Below the pieces are notes generated by a model. That model did not search any database. It saw only the letters and a program-made list of their open reading frames with translations, and was not told the DNA's origin. Below, piece by piece: positions 1 to 6,336 of a stretch of 8,107 nucleotides of DNA. Positions within the stretch are counted from its first letter, which is position 1. Each line of letters opens with the position of its first letter. The position numbers and the translations under genes are program-made. Source of the stretch: a bacterium (GTDB lineage Bacteria; UBA10199; 2-02-FULL-44-16; JAAZCA01); contig JBAZOP010000114.1 in the NCBI GenBank assembly GCA_041648665.1, positions 1-8,107 of the forward strand, given 5' to 3'.

Positions 1-1330
1 CCTTCTTCAGCTCTCCGATTTTGCGCTTCAATGCCCCCTCGCCCGCGAAGGTCGTTTCCTCGAAGGGCGTGCACGGCTTGGGCACGAAGGGCGTGACCGT
101 GAGGTCGATCGCGGTGGAGCGCTGCGAGCGCGGGGCTTTGCCCCTGACGGCGTCGCGTATCTTTACGGCGAGCGGAGCGATCGCCGCGATGTCCGCCTCG
201 GTTTCTCCGGGCAGCCCGATCATAAAATAGAGCCGGAGGCGCGTGATCCCCGCTTGTGCGAGCGTCTCTGCCGCGACCAGTATCCTCTCGTCCGAGATCC
301 CCTTGCCGAGTGTGCGGCGGAGACCCTCTGACCCTGCCTCTATGCCGAGTGCGATCGAGCGAAGCCCTGCGTCGTGGAGGAGCCTTGCCTTTCCCTCGTC
401 TATCGCGTCCACGCGCACGGACGACGGCGAAAAACTCGCTTTGCGTTCGATGATGGATGCGGCGATTGATTCGAACTTGGGATGGGAGAGGATGTCTGCG
501 CCGACGAGTCCGAATTTCCTGCGGTGCGCAATCCCGTCTTCCACCATCGCCATGATCGCGCGTTGGCTGCGGAGCCTGGGTTTCCCGTATATGACGGGCG
601 TTGCGCAGAAGCGGCAATTTCGCGGACAGCCGCGTTCGATCTCGATGAGGTGCATGTCCCCGAACTCCGCAGCCATCGAGTAGATGATGGTCTCGGTCTT
701 GAAGGGGTCGAGCGATTCGATGTGACGCCGTGCGATCGGTTTCTTCGAGGGCCCGATCATCACCCCGGGTATCTGCTCAAGCTCCGCGATCGCGTCCATC
801 TTCGTGAGTCTCGCCTCCATGATCGGGATGACCCTGTCTGCGAATGCCTCGAATTCGCCGAGAAAGACCGCGTCCGCGATCAGGGATAGCGGCAAGGGGT
901 TGAGGGTGGGTGCGGCTCCGCCCGCGATTATCAAAGGATGATCGTCCGTCCTCTCGGCTGCCCTGTGCGGGATGCGGGAGATCGTAAGCGCAGGGATGAT
1001 GTTGAGGTAGTCGTTTTCAAAGGAGCAGGTGAGCGCGATCGCGTCGAAATCAGAAAGCGGCCTCTGCGACTCGATCGAGAGCACCGGGGTTCCGGTCGTC
1101 CTGTGCTCCGCCATATCGAATTTCCCCGGCATGAAGGCCCTCTCGCAGGCTATGGCCGGGCTCGCGTTCAAGATGCGGTATATGGAGTGGACGGCCAGAT
1201 TGCCCATGCCGACGCTGTAAACGTTGGGATAGAGCAGGGCCGCGGAGCACTTGCCGCCCCAGTCCTTTGCCAGGGCTCCCTGCTCCTGCGAGGCGAGTTT
1301 CTTGAGCTTTTCTCTGATCTTCCAAGTCAT
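1..1330 (-). CDS. Radical SAM protein (COG1032-like), 3' end cut by the window edge
   Basis: The 443 visible codons read as a radical SAM enzyme whose C-terminus lies beyond the window. The N-terminal half (about residues 25-200) resembles the Rossmann-like, B12-binding-type domain of this superfamily, with the stretch LLYPNVYSVGMGNL (32-45). I see no DxHxxG base-off cobalamin motif there. The SAM-radical core starts at the cluster motif CPRNCRFC, with cysteines 235, 239 and 242 that would hold a 4Fe-4S cluster. A GIEAGSE stretch (329-335) fits the SAM-contacting glycine/glutamate region, and TPFVPKPCTPF (413-423) is typical of the rSAM group of uncharacterised proteins related to TIGR03960. 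The substrate is unknown. The start is firm: an in-frame TAA lies only two codons upstream of ATG 1330, with a modest AAGG-type ribosome site between. The gene is divergent from the Fis-type gene, with 35 bp between start codons. The class is secure; the exact family is not. Confidence 0.9.
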   Translation of the reverse strand, partial: MTWKIREKLKKLASQEQGALAKDWGGKCSAALLYPNVYSVGMGNLAVHSIYRILNASPAIACERAFMPGKFDMAEHRTTGTPVLSIESQRPLSDFDAIALTCSFENDYLNIIPALTISRIPHRAAERTDDHPLIIAGGAAPTLNPLPLSLIADAVFLGEFEAFADRVIPIMEARLTKMDAIAELEQIPGVMIGPSKKPIARRHIESLDPFKTETIIYSMAAEFGDMHLIEIERGCPRNCRFCATPVIYGKPRLRSQRAIMAMVEDGIAHRRKFGLVGADILSHPKFESIAASIIERKASFSPSSVRVDAIDEGKARLLHDAGLRSIALGIEAGSEGLRRTLGKGISDERILVAAETLAQAGITRLRLYFMIGLPGETEADIAAIAPLAVKIRDAVRGKAPRSQRSTAIDLTVTPFVPKPCTPFEETTFAGEGALKRKIGELKK

Positions 1331-1365
1331 CCGCCCTTACAGACCACATCGGAATCGGCCTTGCA

Positions 1366-1905
1366 ATGCCCCAGGTGGCCTACTATGGATTGCCTCCCAT
1401 GCAGGTCATAGGGTGGCTACATAGGCGCGAGGCGCAGAAGAGGGCCGAGGAGATTCTCTCCGAGTGCTGTCATAGACTTGCCCTCGGCAAGAAGAGCTTG
1501 GGCAAGAGCGGGAGGGAGTGGATCGCAAGGCGCCGTTGGAAAGAGGACCCTGATGAGATGAAGAGGGCGATCTACTTCGCGGCGCTGGCTGCGAGGGACG
1601 GCACAGTGGAGGCGGCGCACTTCCCGCCGCGCTGTGTTAAGGACCACGAGGCCCATGTGAAGGCGAGCTTCGAACAGATGTCTCTGGAGCAGGTGGTGGG
1701 ACAGAAGGTATGCCACTTCTTCGAGAGGCTCGGCGACGTCGAGGTGAACTCGGTTCATCGCATCGTGATCGAGCAGGTGGAGAGGCCGCTCATCGAACGC
1801 TGCCTTGCGTGGGCTGATGGCAATCAGCTCAAGGCTGCGCGCGTGCTCGGCATCAACCGGAACACGCTGAGAAAGAAGATCAGGGAACTGGGCGTCAAGA
1901 TATGA
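1366..1905 (+). CDS. Fis-type HTH protein, apparent C-terminal stub of a sigma-54 activator
   Basis: This 179-residue protein ends in a clear Fis/NtrC-type DNA-binding domain. Residues 137-179 contain EVER-like QVERPLIERCL, then DGNQLKAARVLGINRNTL (151-168) and KKIRELGV. The middle (about 50-87, EWIARRRWKEDPDEMKRAIY...VEAAHFPP) follows the pattern of the lid subdomain that precedes the Fis domain in sigma-54 activators. The ATPase core is absent: there is no Walker A, Walker B or GAFTGA loop, and the reading frame has a TGA at 1315 with no start codon between it and 1366. So it cannot remodel sigma-54 holoenzyme by the usual mechanism and could be a plain DNA-binding regulator. Its TGA overlaps the thiE ATG (ATGA, 1902-1905), which implies coupled translation with thiE-thiD. 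No good Shine-Dalgarno precedes ATG 1366, and ATG 1399 is an alternative start. The domain call is strong; the regulatory targets are unknown. Confidence 0.85.
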   Translation: MPQVAYYGLPPMQVIGWLHRREAQKRAEEILSECCHRLALGKKSLGKSGREWIARRRWKEDPDEMKRAIYFAALAARDGTVEAAHFPPRCVKDHEAHVKASFEQMSLEQVVGQKVCHFFERLGDVEVNSVHRIVIEQVERPLIERCLAWADGNQLKAARVLGINRNTLRKKIRELGVKI

Positions 1906-2549
1906 ACTCCGCCAAGGATCAAATCAAAGGGCTGTACGCGATAGCGGACAGCGCGTTCTGTCCGGACGGCTCGCTGCCTGCGCTCGTGCGCGGATTTCTC
2001 GATGGCGGATGCAAAACAGTGCAGCTTCGGATGAAGGGGACGGACGAAGTCGCTTGCTCTCGGATGGCGATGCAGAATGCGGTCGAGATCATGAAGCTCA
2101 AGTCCGGGTACGACTTCACGTTCATCGTCAACGACCATGTCGACGTGGCGCTTGAGACGGGCGCGGACGGCGTGCACGTGGGCGAATTCGACGAGCCCGT
2201 GCGCTCCATCAAGGAGAGGGCGCCGGGGCTCGTGGTCGGGTATTCATCGCACTCGATCGATGAGGCAAGGCGGGCTGCGGCCGCGGGCGCGGACTATGTC
2301 GCGTTCGGGGCGATCTACCCCACGCGCACCAAGGGCCCCGGCCACCCGGTGCAGGGGATCGGCCGACTCAGGGAACTCGTGCAATCGGTCCGCGTCCCCG
2401 TCGTCGCGATCGGCGGCATAGGCCGCGCGAACATCGACGAGGCGCTTTCCACCGGCGTGCGCTCGGTGGCGATGATCAGCGCTATCTCTCAGGCGCCGGA
2501 TGTGACGGCTGAAACCGCATGGTTCGTGAAAAGGATGAAGGATTTATGA
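1902..2549 (+). CDS. thiE: Thiamine phosphate synthase
   Basis: The product (215 residues, normal for the family) joins HMP pyrophosphate and thiazole phosphate to make thiamine phosphate in the cytoplasm. The TIM-barrel signatures are all present. QLRMK (41-45) supplies the Gln and Lys that bind pyrophosphate. VND (77-79) and the Asp of GEFD (97) match the Mg-binding aspartates known from Bacillus subtilis ThiE. GYSSH (113-117) matches the GVSAH loop, and TRTK (141-144) the TxTK pyrophosphate loop. VVAIGGI (167-173) and MISAIS (191-196) form the phosphate site at the end of the barrel. No key residue appears lost. The start ATG overlaps the stop of the upstream HTH gene, and the stop overlaps the thiD start, so the three genes form a tightly coupled operon. 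No TPP riboswitch is seen nearby. Confidence 0.96.
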   Translation: MNSAKDQIKGLYAIADSAFCPDGSLPALVRGFLDGGCKTVQLRMKGTDEVACSRMAMQNAVEIMKLKSGYDFTFIVNDHVDVALETGADGVHVGEFDEPVRSIKERAPGLVVGYSSHSIDEARRAAAAGADYVAFGAIYPTRTKGPGHPVQGIGRLRELVQSVRVPVVAIGGIGRANIDEALSTGVRSVAMISAISQAPDVTAETAWFVKRMKDL

Positions 2550-3316
2550 CATCGAAGCGGACAGTCCTTGCTATCGGCGGCTCGGATCCATCGGGCGGCG
2601 CAGGCGTGCAGGCGGACCTCAAGACGCTCGCCGACCTTGGCATCGACGCCATCTCCGCGATCACCGCGATCACCGCCCAGGACGACGAGAGGGTGCTCTC
2701 CATCCATCCCACGCCGGCCGACGTTCTCACGCAGCAGCTCGCCACCGCGTGCGCCGGTCGCGAGATCGCGGCGATCAAGATCGGCATGGTCGCCACCAAA
2801 TCCAACGTGCGTGCGCTCGCCTGGTTCTTGAGGGGGATGGATGTGCAGAACATCGTCATCGATCCGGTGCTCCACTCCTCGTCGGGATCCGCTCTTCTGG
2901 ATGGGGACGCGCTGCCGCTCTTCAAACAGCAGCTGCTGCCGCTGGCGACCGTCATCACCCCGAATATTCCGGAGTCCTCCGCGCTCGCGGGCATGCAGGT
3001 GACGAGCCTCGACGCCATGCGCAAGGCCGCGGAGTCGATTCACCAGGGTGTGCTCAAGATGCGCGACAAGATCCACAAGCCGCTGGCGATCGTCGTCAAG
3101 GGGGGGCATCTCTCCGGCGATGCGATCGACGTGCTCTTCGACGGCGAGAAGTATCATTCCTTCTCGGCGCCGCGCATAGAGGGGAAGTCTCCGCGCGGGA
3201 CCGGCTGCCGCTTCGCCTCCGCCATCGCCGCAAACCTGGCAAAGGGCGAGGCCTTGACCTCCGCGGTCAGCAGGGCGAAAGAATATATGGCTTGGTATAT
3301 CGAGAAAGCCCTCTGA
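2546..3316 (+). CDS. thiD: Hydroxymethylpyrimidine / phosphomethylpyrimidine kinase
   Basis: This 256-residue ribokinase-fold enzyme phosphorylates HMP and HMP-P to give the HMP pyrophosphate used by ThiE. It begins with AIGGSDPSGGAGVQAD (9-24), the family's N-terminal signature. KIGM (78-81), IDPV (105-108), ITPN (137-140) and VKGGH (184-188) follow. RGTGC (217-221) is the anion-hole loop with the catalytic Cys. In many ThiD proteins the residue before GTGC is His and the next one Thr; here both are Arg (RGTGCR), a variation that leaves the GTGC core intact. I chose ATG 2546 over an in-frame ATG at 2519. It gives the standard N-terminus, overlaps the thiE stop as ATGA, and has AAGGAT just upstream. 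The gene ends exactly where the convergent HEAT-CAP gene ends. Confidence 0.95.
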   Translation: MTSKRTVLAIGGSDPSGGAGVQADLKTLADLGIDAISAITAITAQDDERVLSIHPTPADVLTQQLATACAGREIAAIKIGMVATKSNVRALAWFLRGMDVQNIVIDPVLHSSSGSALLDGDALPLFKQQLLPLATVITPNIPESSALAGMQVTSLDAMRKAAESIHQGVLKMRDKIHKPLAIVVKGGHLSGDAIDVLFDGEKYHSFSAPRIEGKSPRGTGCRFASAIAANLAKGEALTSAVSRAKEYMAWYIEKAL

Positions 3317-5713
3317 TCATCTCTTGCCGAAGACCATGGTGCGGTACGGCGCTTTGTTGCCGTGCTCCCGCGAAAATCCGTTCTGCTCGTAGTATCCGAA
3401 GGCTACCGCCGCTCCGATCTCCTTGTAGTCGGCCTTCATGATGTTGGCGCAGTGGCCGGGGCTGTTCAGCCATCCCTGTATCTGTTCTTCCAGCGTCATG
3501 TGTCCGAGGCCGATGTTCTCGCCCACGAATTTTGAGGGGTAGCCGGCCGCAGCGGCGCGCGTCGATGGTTTGCTTCCGTCCTGGCCGTCGTGCTCGAAAT
3601 ATTCCTTGGTCGCCATATCGACCGAGTGGTCCAGCGCGGCCTGCGCCAGGTTTGCGTTCCACGCGACCGGCCGGGCGGGCGGAAAGTAACCCTTGCCCCC
3701 GCATGTGCGGCCCTTTGATCTCGCCTGATTGACCAATGAGAGTATCTCCGGCGTGGCCTTGCCTTCGGCGGCCTTGACCGCTGCCGGCGCTTGAGGGGCC
3801 GGAGTTGCCGGGGCAGGGGGCGTCGTGGGGGCAGCGGGGGCCGGCGGCGTTGCTTCCGGCTGCTTCGCCTCGGGATCGATCTTTGCGATCGCTTCCCTGG
3901 CCTTCAGCCTCACGCTTTGAGACGGGTCCTTCTCGGCGATCTTTGAGAGCGCTTTCAACGCTTTCTTCGCGTCAGGTCCGATCATCCCAAGGATGAACGC
4001 GGCCGCCTTTCTCAGCGCCTCGTCATCGCTGGAGAGGTAATTGCGCAGTATCTCTATGGCGGGCGCCGCTGCCGGGCCGATGCCGTAGAGCGCGATGAGC
4101 GCTTCTTTGCGCACATTTAAGTCGGGATCCTTGAGCAATCCGGCGGCAGCGGTTGCTGCGGCGCCGGCCTCCTTCGGGTGCTCTCCCATCCATCCGAGCG
4201 CCCAGATTCTGGTCGATGAGTCGCCGGTCTTGAGGAGCTTTGAGATGTCCGATGCGACGATGATCCTCGCCAGGATCTCTTTCGCGGCCTTGGCTTTCTT
4301 TGGATTGTCGCCGAACGCCGCCTTGGCCAGGCCGGGGATTGCGGCTGTCGCGGCACGGTCCATCGTCTTGAGCGCCATGATGGCGGCCAGCGCGATCCTC
4401 TCGTCCGAGGAGCCTATCAGGCGGGAGAGGAGGGGCGCCGCCTTCGCGGCGTCTGCGCCGAGCTCCATCAGAGCGAACAGCGCCTCCTTCTTCACATCTA
4501 AGGACTCGTCCTCTAGCGCTGCGGCGATCATGGGCGCTGCGTCTGCGGCCTTCGACCCCATCTTTCCCAGGGCGGATATCGCCTTCATGCGCACGACGGG
4601 ATCCTTGTGCGAGATCGCCTTCTTGAGTTCAGAGATGAGGGGCTTCACCTTCATCGACATGAGTTCCTGTTTGGCACTGTCCGCGATCTCGGCGTCGTTG
4701 CCCGCGAGCGCTGCCAGAAGCTCCGGCACGGTGTGTTTGCCGAGCGGGTCGGCTGCGTGCTCCGGCTGTGACGGGGGAGATGCCGGCTGAGCCTCGACTG
4801 GTCCCTCCGCAGGTATGGCGGAAGGATTCGCGATCTGTTTCAGCGCATCTGAGGCGGCCTTCCTGACCTCCGGATTGGAGGACTTCTTCCTCTTCTTGAG
4901 CGCGTCGATGACCGTTTTGTCGGCTACGCCGATCCTGCCGAGCGCCCTCGCGCACGCTATCACCGTCTTGCCGTCGCCCTGCTCCATCACCGAGAGGATG
5001 GCCGGGACGGCATCGGCCGCGTCCGGGCCTATCTGACCGTATTCGTCTATGACCGCTACGCGCGTATTTGCGAACATGAGGAGCTCGCTCTGTCTCGACA
5101 TCCTTATCCTGAGCGAGTTCTTGCCGTCCGGGCCCTGGATCACGGCGACGAAGCTGTTCGAGAGGCCTGTTTTTTTCAGCGAGATTGCCTCTTGCTCCGT
5201 GACTATCGCGTCCCTGCCCTTGCCGAGCGCGGAGCTGACTGCTGCGCACTGCTCCGCGGACAGGAATACGTCCGGCATGGTCCCTTGCTCCAACTTCTGG
5301 CACTCCACCTCCGAGATGCCGTCGTCGGTCGCGTTGAATTCGATCGCCATTTCGGCGAGGCCAGCCTGATTCTGATTGATGCCGCTTCCATGCGAATTCG
5401 ACTGGGACGATTTCTTCGGGGGGGTGTAGTTCTGCGCGTAGAGCGGTGTGGCCGTAGCCATCCCCCTCTGCCTGTTGATCAGCGATATCTCTGATATGAA
5501 TTCGTCGGAGAATTTCATTTCCCTGAGGGCGTTTTCATCGGGGCCGGCTATGGCCCCGTCCGCCATCGCCGATCTTAATACGTTGCACTGAGCCGGCGCA
5601 ATGTAGTCCTCGGAAAACACGTTGCCGCTGAATTCCTTGCATGTCTCCGCCGATAGACCGTCGTCGCGCAGATACGCAGCCAGGACCTGTCTTGCCATCA
5701 TAGATTGTGACAC
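3317..5713 (-). CDS. HEAT-repeat protein with C-terminal CAP/SCP domain and N-terminal two-Cys modules
   Basis: The 798-residue protein has four parts. Residues 12-76 and 125-192 are two copies of a Cys-containing module, joined by a linker rich in Ser, Asn and Gln. About 217-613 is an array of HEAT repeats with the recurrent pattern 'DPxVRxxAxxALGxxG' (for example DPVVRMKAISALGKMG and DLNVRKEALIALYGIG), a likely protein-binding scaffold. Residues 614-652 are a Pro/Ala/Thr-rich linker. Residues 653-798 are a YkwD-type CAP domain with DHSVDMA, FEHDGQDG (His708), GENIG (Glu732) and WLNSPGHCANIM (His754), the usual CAP cavity residues. Cys671 and Cys755 could pair. Bacterial CAP proteins of this type are generally extracytoplasmic, yet no signal peptide or membrane segment is visible. 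The start is GTG 5713, preceded by AGGGAGG at 5718-5724; a TAA lies further upstream in frame without a better start. ATG 5701 and 5698 are alternatives. The biological role is unknown. Confidence 0.9.
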   Translation of the reverse strand: MSQSMMARQVLAAYLRDDGLSAETCKEFSGNVFSEDYIAPAQCNVLRSAMADGAIAGPDENALREMKFSDEFISEISLINRQRGMATATPLYAQNYTPPKKSSQSNSHGSGINQNQAGLAEMAIEFNATDDGISEVECQKLEQGTMPDVFLSAEQCAAVSSALGKGRDAIVTEQEAISLKKTGLSNSFVAVIQGPDGKNSLRIRMSRQSELLMFANTRVAVIDEYGQIGPDAADAVPAILSVMEQGDGKTVIACARALGRIGVADKTVIDALKKRKKSSNPEVRKAASDALKQIANPSAIPAEGPVEAQPASPPSQPEHAADPLGKHTVPELLAALAGNDAEIADSAKQELMSMKVKPLISELKKAISHKDPVVRMKAISALGKMGSKAADAAPMIAAALEDESLDVKKEALFALMELGADAAKAAPLLSRLIGSSDERIALAAIMALKTMDRAATAAIPGLAKAAFGDNPKKAKAAKEILARIIVASDISKLLKTGDSSTRIWALGWMGEHPKEAGAAATAAAGLLKDPDLNVRKEALIALYGIGPAAAPAIEILRNYLSSDDEALRKAAAFILGMIGPDAKKALKALSKIAEKDPSQSVRLKAREAIAKIDPEAKQPEATPPAPAAPTTPPAPATPAPQAPAAVKAAEGKATPEILSLVNQARSKGRTCGGKGYFPPARPVAWNANLAQAALDHSVDMATKEYFEHDGQDGSKPSTRAAAAGYPSKFVGENIGLGHMTLEEQIQGWLNSPGHCANIMKADYKEIGAAVAFGYYEQNGFSREHGNKAPYRTMVFGKR
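5138..5680 (-). repeat. Tandem duplicated two-cysteine protein module (coding repeat)
   Basis: Within the HEAT-CAP protein, residues 12-76 and 125-192 align without a gap from Asp17 to Glu60 at an offset of exactly 113 residues. Shared landmarks are DDG[LI]S (17-21 and 130-134), Cys25/Cys138, and [PS]A[EQ]xC-type Cys43/Cys156 (PAQC and SAEQC). A helical tail follows with conserved Ala/Ile/Glu and a final Phe; it needs a three-residue insertion in copy 2. The Cys-Cys spacing is 18 in both copies, which suggests one disulfide or metal pair per module. I do not recognise the module as a named domain. Confidence 0.7.
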
Positions 5714-5802
5714 TATGCCTCCCTGGGCAGAGGGGAATGCCCATATGCCGTCTGGTTATCGACTGTCCGTTCGGAAAGTTGCCTGAATTCTGTCCGGCGC
5801 CG

Positions 5803-5813
5803 CAGATTATCTG
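5803..5813. promoter_or_regulatory. Short dyad CAGAT-T-ATCTG, possible activator site
   Basis: CAGAT and ATCTG flank a single T in an interrupted palindrome, next to a second palindrome CGGCGCCG (5795-5802). CTGTCCG also occurs twice nearby (5763-5769 and 5790-5796). These lie about 100-150 bp upstream of the start point predicted for the sigma-54 promoter, where enhancer-binding activators usually bind. The symmetry is seen directly; the binding role is inference, and dyads this short can arise by chance. Confidence 0.3.
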
Positions 5814-5888
5814 TTTGTATAACTATATGATCTAACAAGTTTTCTGAGGGCGAAGCTGCAGTGGTCAAGTTTCCCACGCGTTGCTGCG

Positions 5889-5905
5889 TTGGCACGGAGG
5901 TTGCT
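5889..5905 (+). promoter_or_regulatory. Sigma-54 (RpoN) -24/-12 promoter
   Basis: The sequence TTGGCACGGAGGTTGCT fits every specified position of the bacterial sigma-54 consensus YTGGCACGrNNNTTGCW. GG at 5891-5892 takes positions -25/-24, and GC at 5903-5904 takes -13/-12, the required spacing. The predicted start is near 5916, leaving a leader of about 22 nt that carries a good ribosome site (GGAGG, 5929-5933) before ATG 5938. Such promoters need an AAA+ activator bound upstream. No complete activator gene lies in this window. Confidence 0.8.
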
Positions 5906-5906
5906 G

Positions 5907-5912
5907 TATAAT
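5907..5912 (+). promoter_or_regulatory. TATAAT, possible sigma-70 -10 box
   Basis: A perfect TATAAT lies just downstream of the sigma-54 element. No convincing -35 hexamer exists at 16-18 bp: CTGCGT sits at 17 bp, TTGCTG at 20 bp, and TTGGCA is only 12 bp away. It might act as a weak second promoter or simply ease melting of the sigma-54 start region. Confidence 0.3.
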
Positions 5913-5937
5913 CCGTGTGGTGACTATTGGAGGGGAT

Positions 5938-6336
5938 ATGGCGCTGGACATCAAGAATATGGGCGAGTCGCTGAGGGGGATGGCATCCGAGGAGGAGGCC
6001 GGCTCCACCATCCATGCGAGGCGCGAAGAGGGCGATGCGAGCCTGACGCTGTCGGTGGATCCCGCGGGGGATGTGGAGATGACCTATTATGTCGCCGACG
6101 GAGACAGGGCGGTGACGATCCACGGCGCGGAGGCGATAGTCCAAGGACCCGGAGGGGACATACGCTATTACAGGATCAATGCGGGTCCTGAGGGAACGAA
6201 GGTGGAGGGGGAAGAGCCGGCGCGCGATTCGAAGCTGGTCTTGAGCGCCATGGCCATGCTCGACCGCGCCGTGGCAAATCTCAACGGCCCGGAGGATTTC
6301 AAGAGGTTCAATCCGTTTGAGGATGAGCCTCTCTGA
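5938..6336 (+). CDS. Acidic 132-residue hypothetical protein, sigma-54 promoter upstream
   Basis: I do not recognise this family. The protein is acidic, with no signal peptide, membrane segment or cysteine. The N-terminus (1-25) is helical in character and rich in Glu. The middle (about 26-85) alternates hydrophobic and charged residues as in a beta-sheet domain (for example ASLTLSVDPAGDVEMTYYV and GGDIRYYRIN). The C-terminus is a predicted helix (about 100-115, LVLSAMAMLDRAVANL) followed by an acidic tail ending FNPFEDEPL. ATG 5938 is preferred over an in-frame ATG at 5881 because it has GGAGGGG at a good distance, and 5881 lies upstream of the predicted transcription start. The 3' end overlaps the convergent chorismate-enzyme homologue by 29 bp. 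The sigma-54 promoter suggests condition-specific expression. Confidence 0.8.
   Translation: MALDIKNMGESLRGMASEEEAGSTIHARREEGDASLTLSVDPAGDVEMTYYVADGDRAVTIHGAEAIVQGPGGDIRYYRINAGPEGTKVEGEEPARDSKLVLSAMAMLDRAVANLNGPEDFKRFNPFEDEPL

Noticed and set aside
1331..1901. TPP riboswitch before thiE
   Set aside because: thiE starts inside the upstream coding region, and I found no THI-box core (CTGAGA with its paired ACCC-type segments) in this stretch.
2519..2545. Earlier in-frame ATG at 2519 for thiD
   Set aside because: It would overlap thiE by 31 bases and add residues not found before the family signature; ATG 2546 gives ATGA coupling and a ribosome site.
2489..3157. Long open frame antisense to thiD
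   Set aside because: GC-rich codon use opens antisense frames; thiD is certain and the antisense product has no domain or ribosome site.
4095..4790. Long open frame antisense to the HEAT repeats
   Set aside because: Ala/Ser-rich translation mirrors the repetitive HEAT codons on the other strand; no independent support.
5300..5340. EF-hand or dockerin-like calcium loop around DDGIS in the Cys modules
   Set aside because: The hydrophobic residue follows the Gly directly instead of one position later, and the acidic ligand pattern is incomplete in both copies.
5718..5735. Hairpin hiding the ribosome site of the HEAT-CAP gene
   Set aside because: Only 4-bp stems (CCCT/AGGG or CCTC/GAGG) can form, which is too weak to claim regulation.
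5881..5937. Earlier in-frame ATG at 5881 for the 132-residue gene
   Set aside because: It lies upstream of and across the sigma-54 element, has no ribosome site, and ATG 5938 has a strong one.
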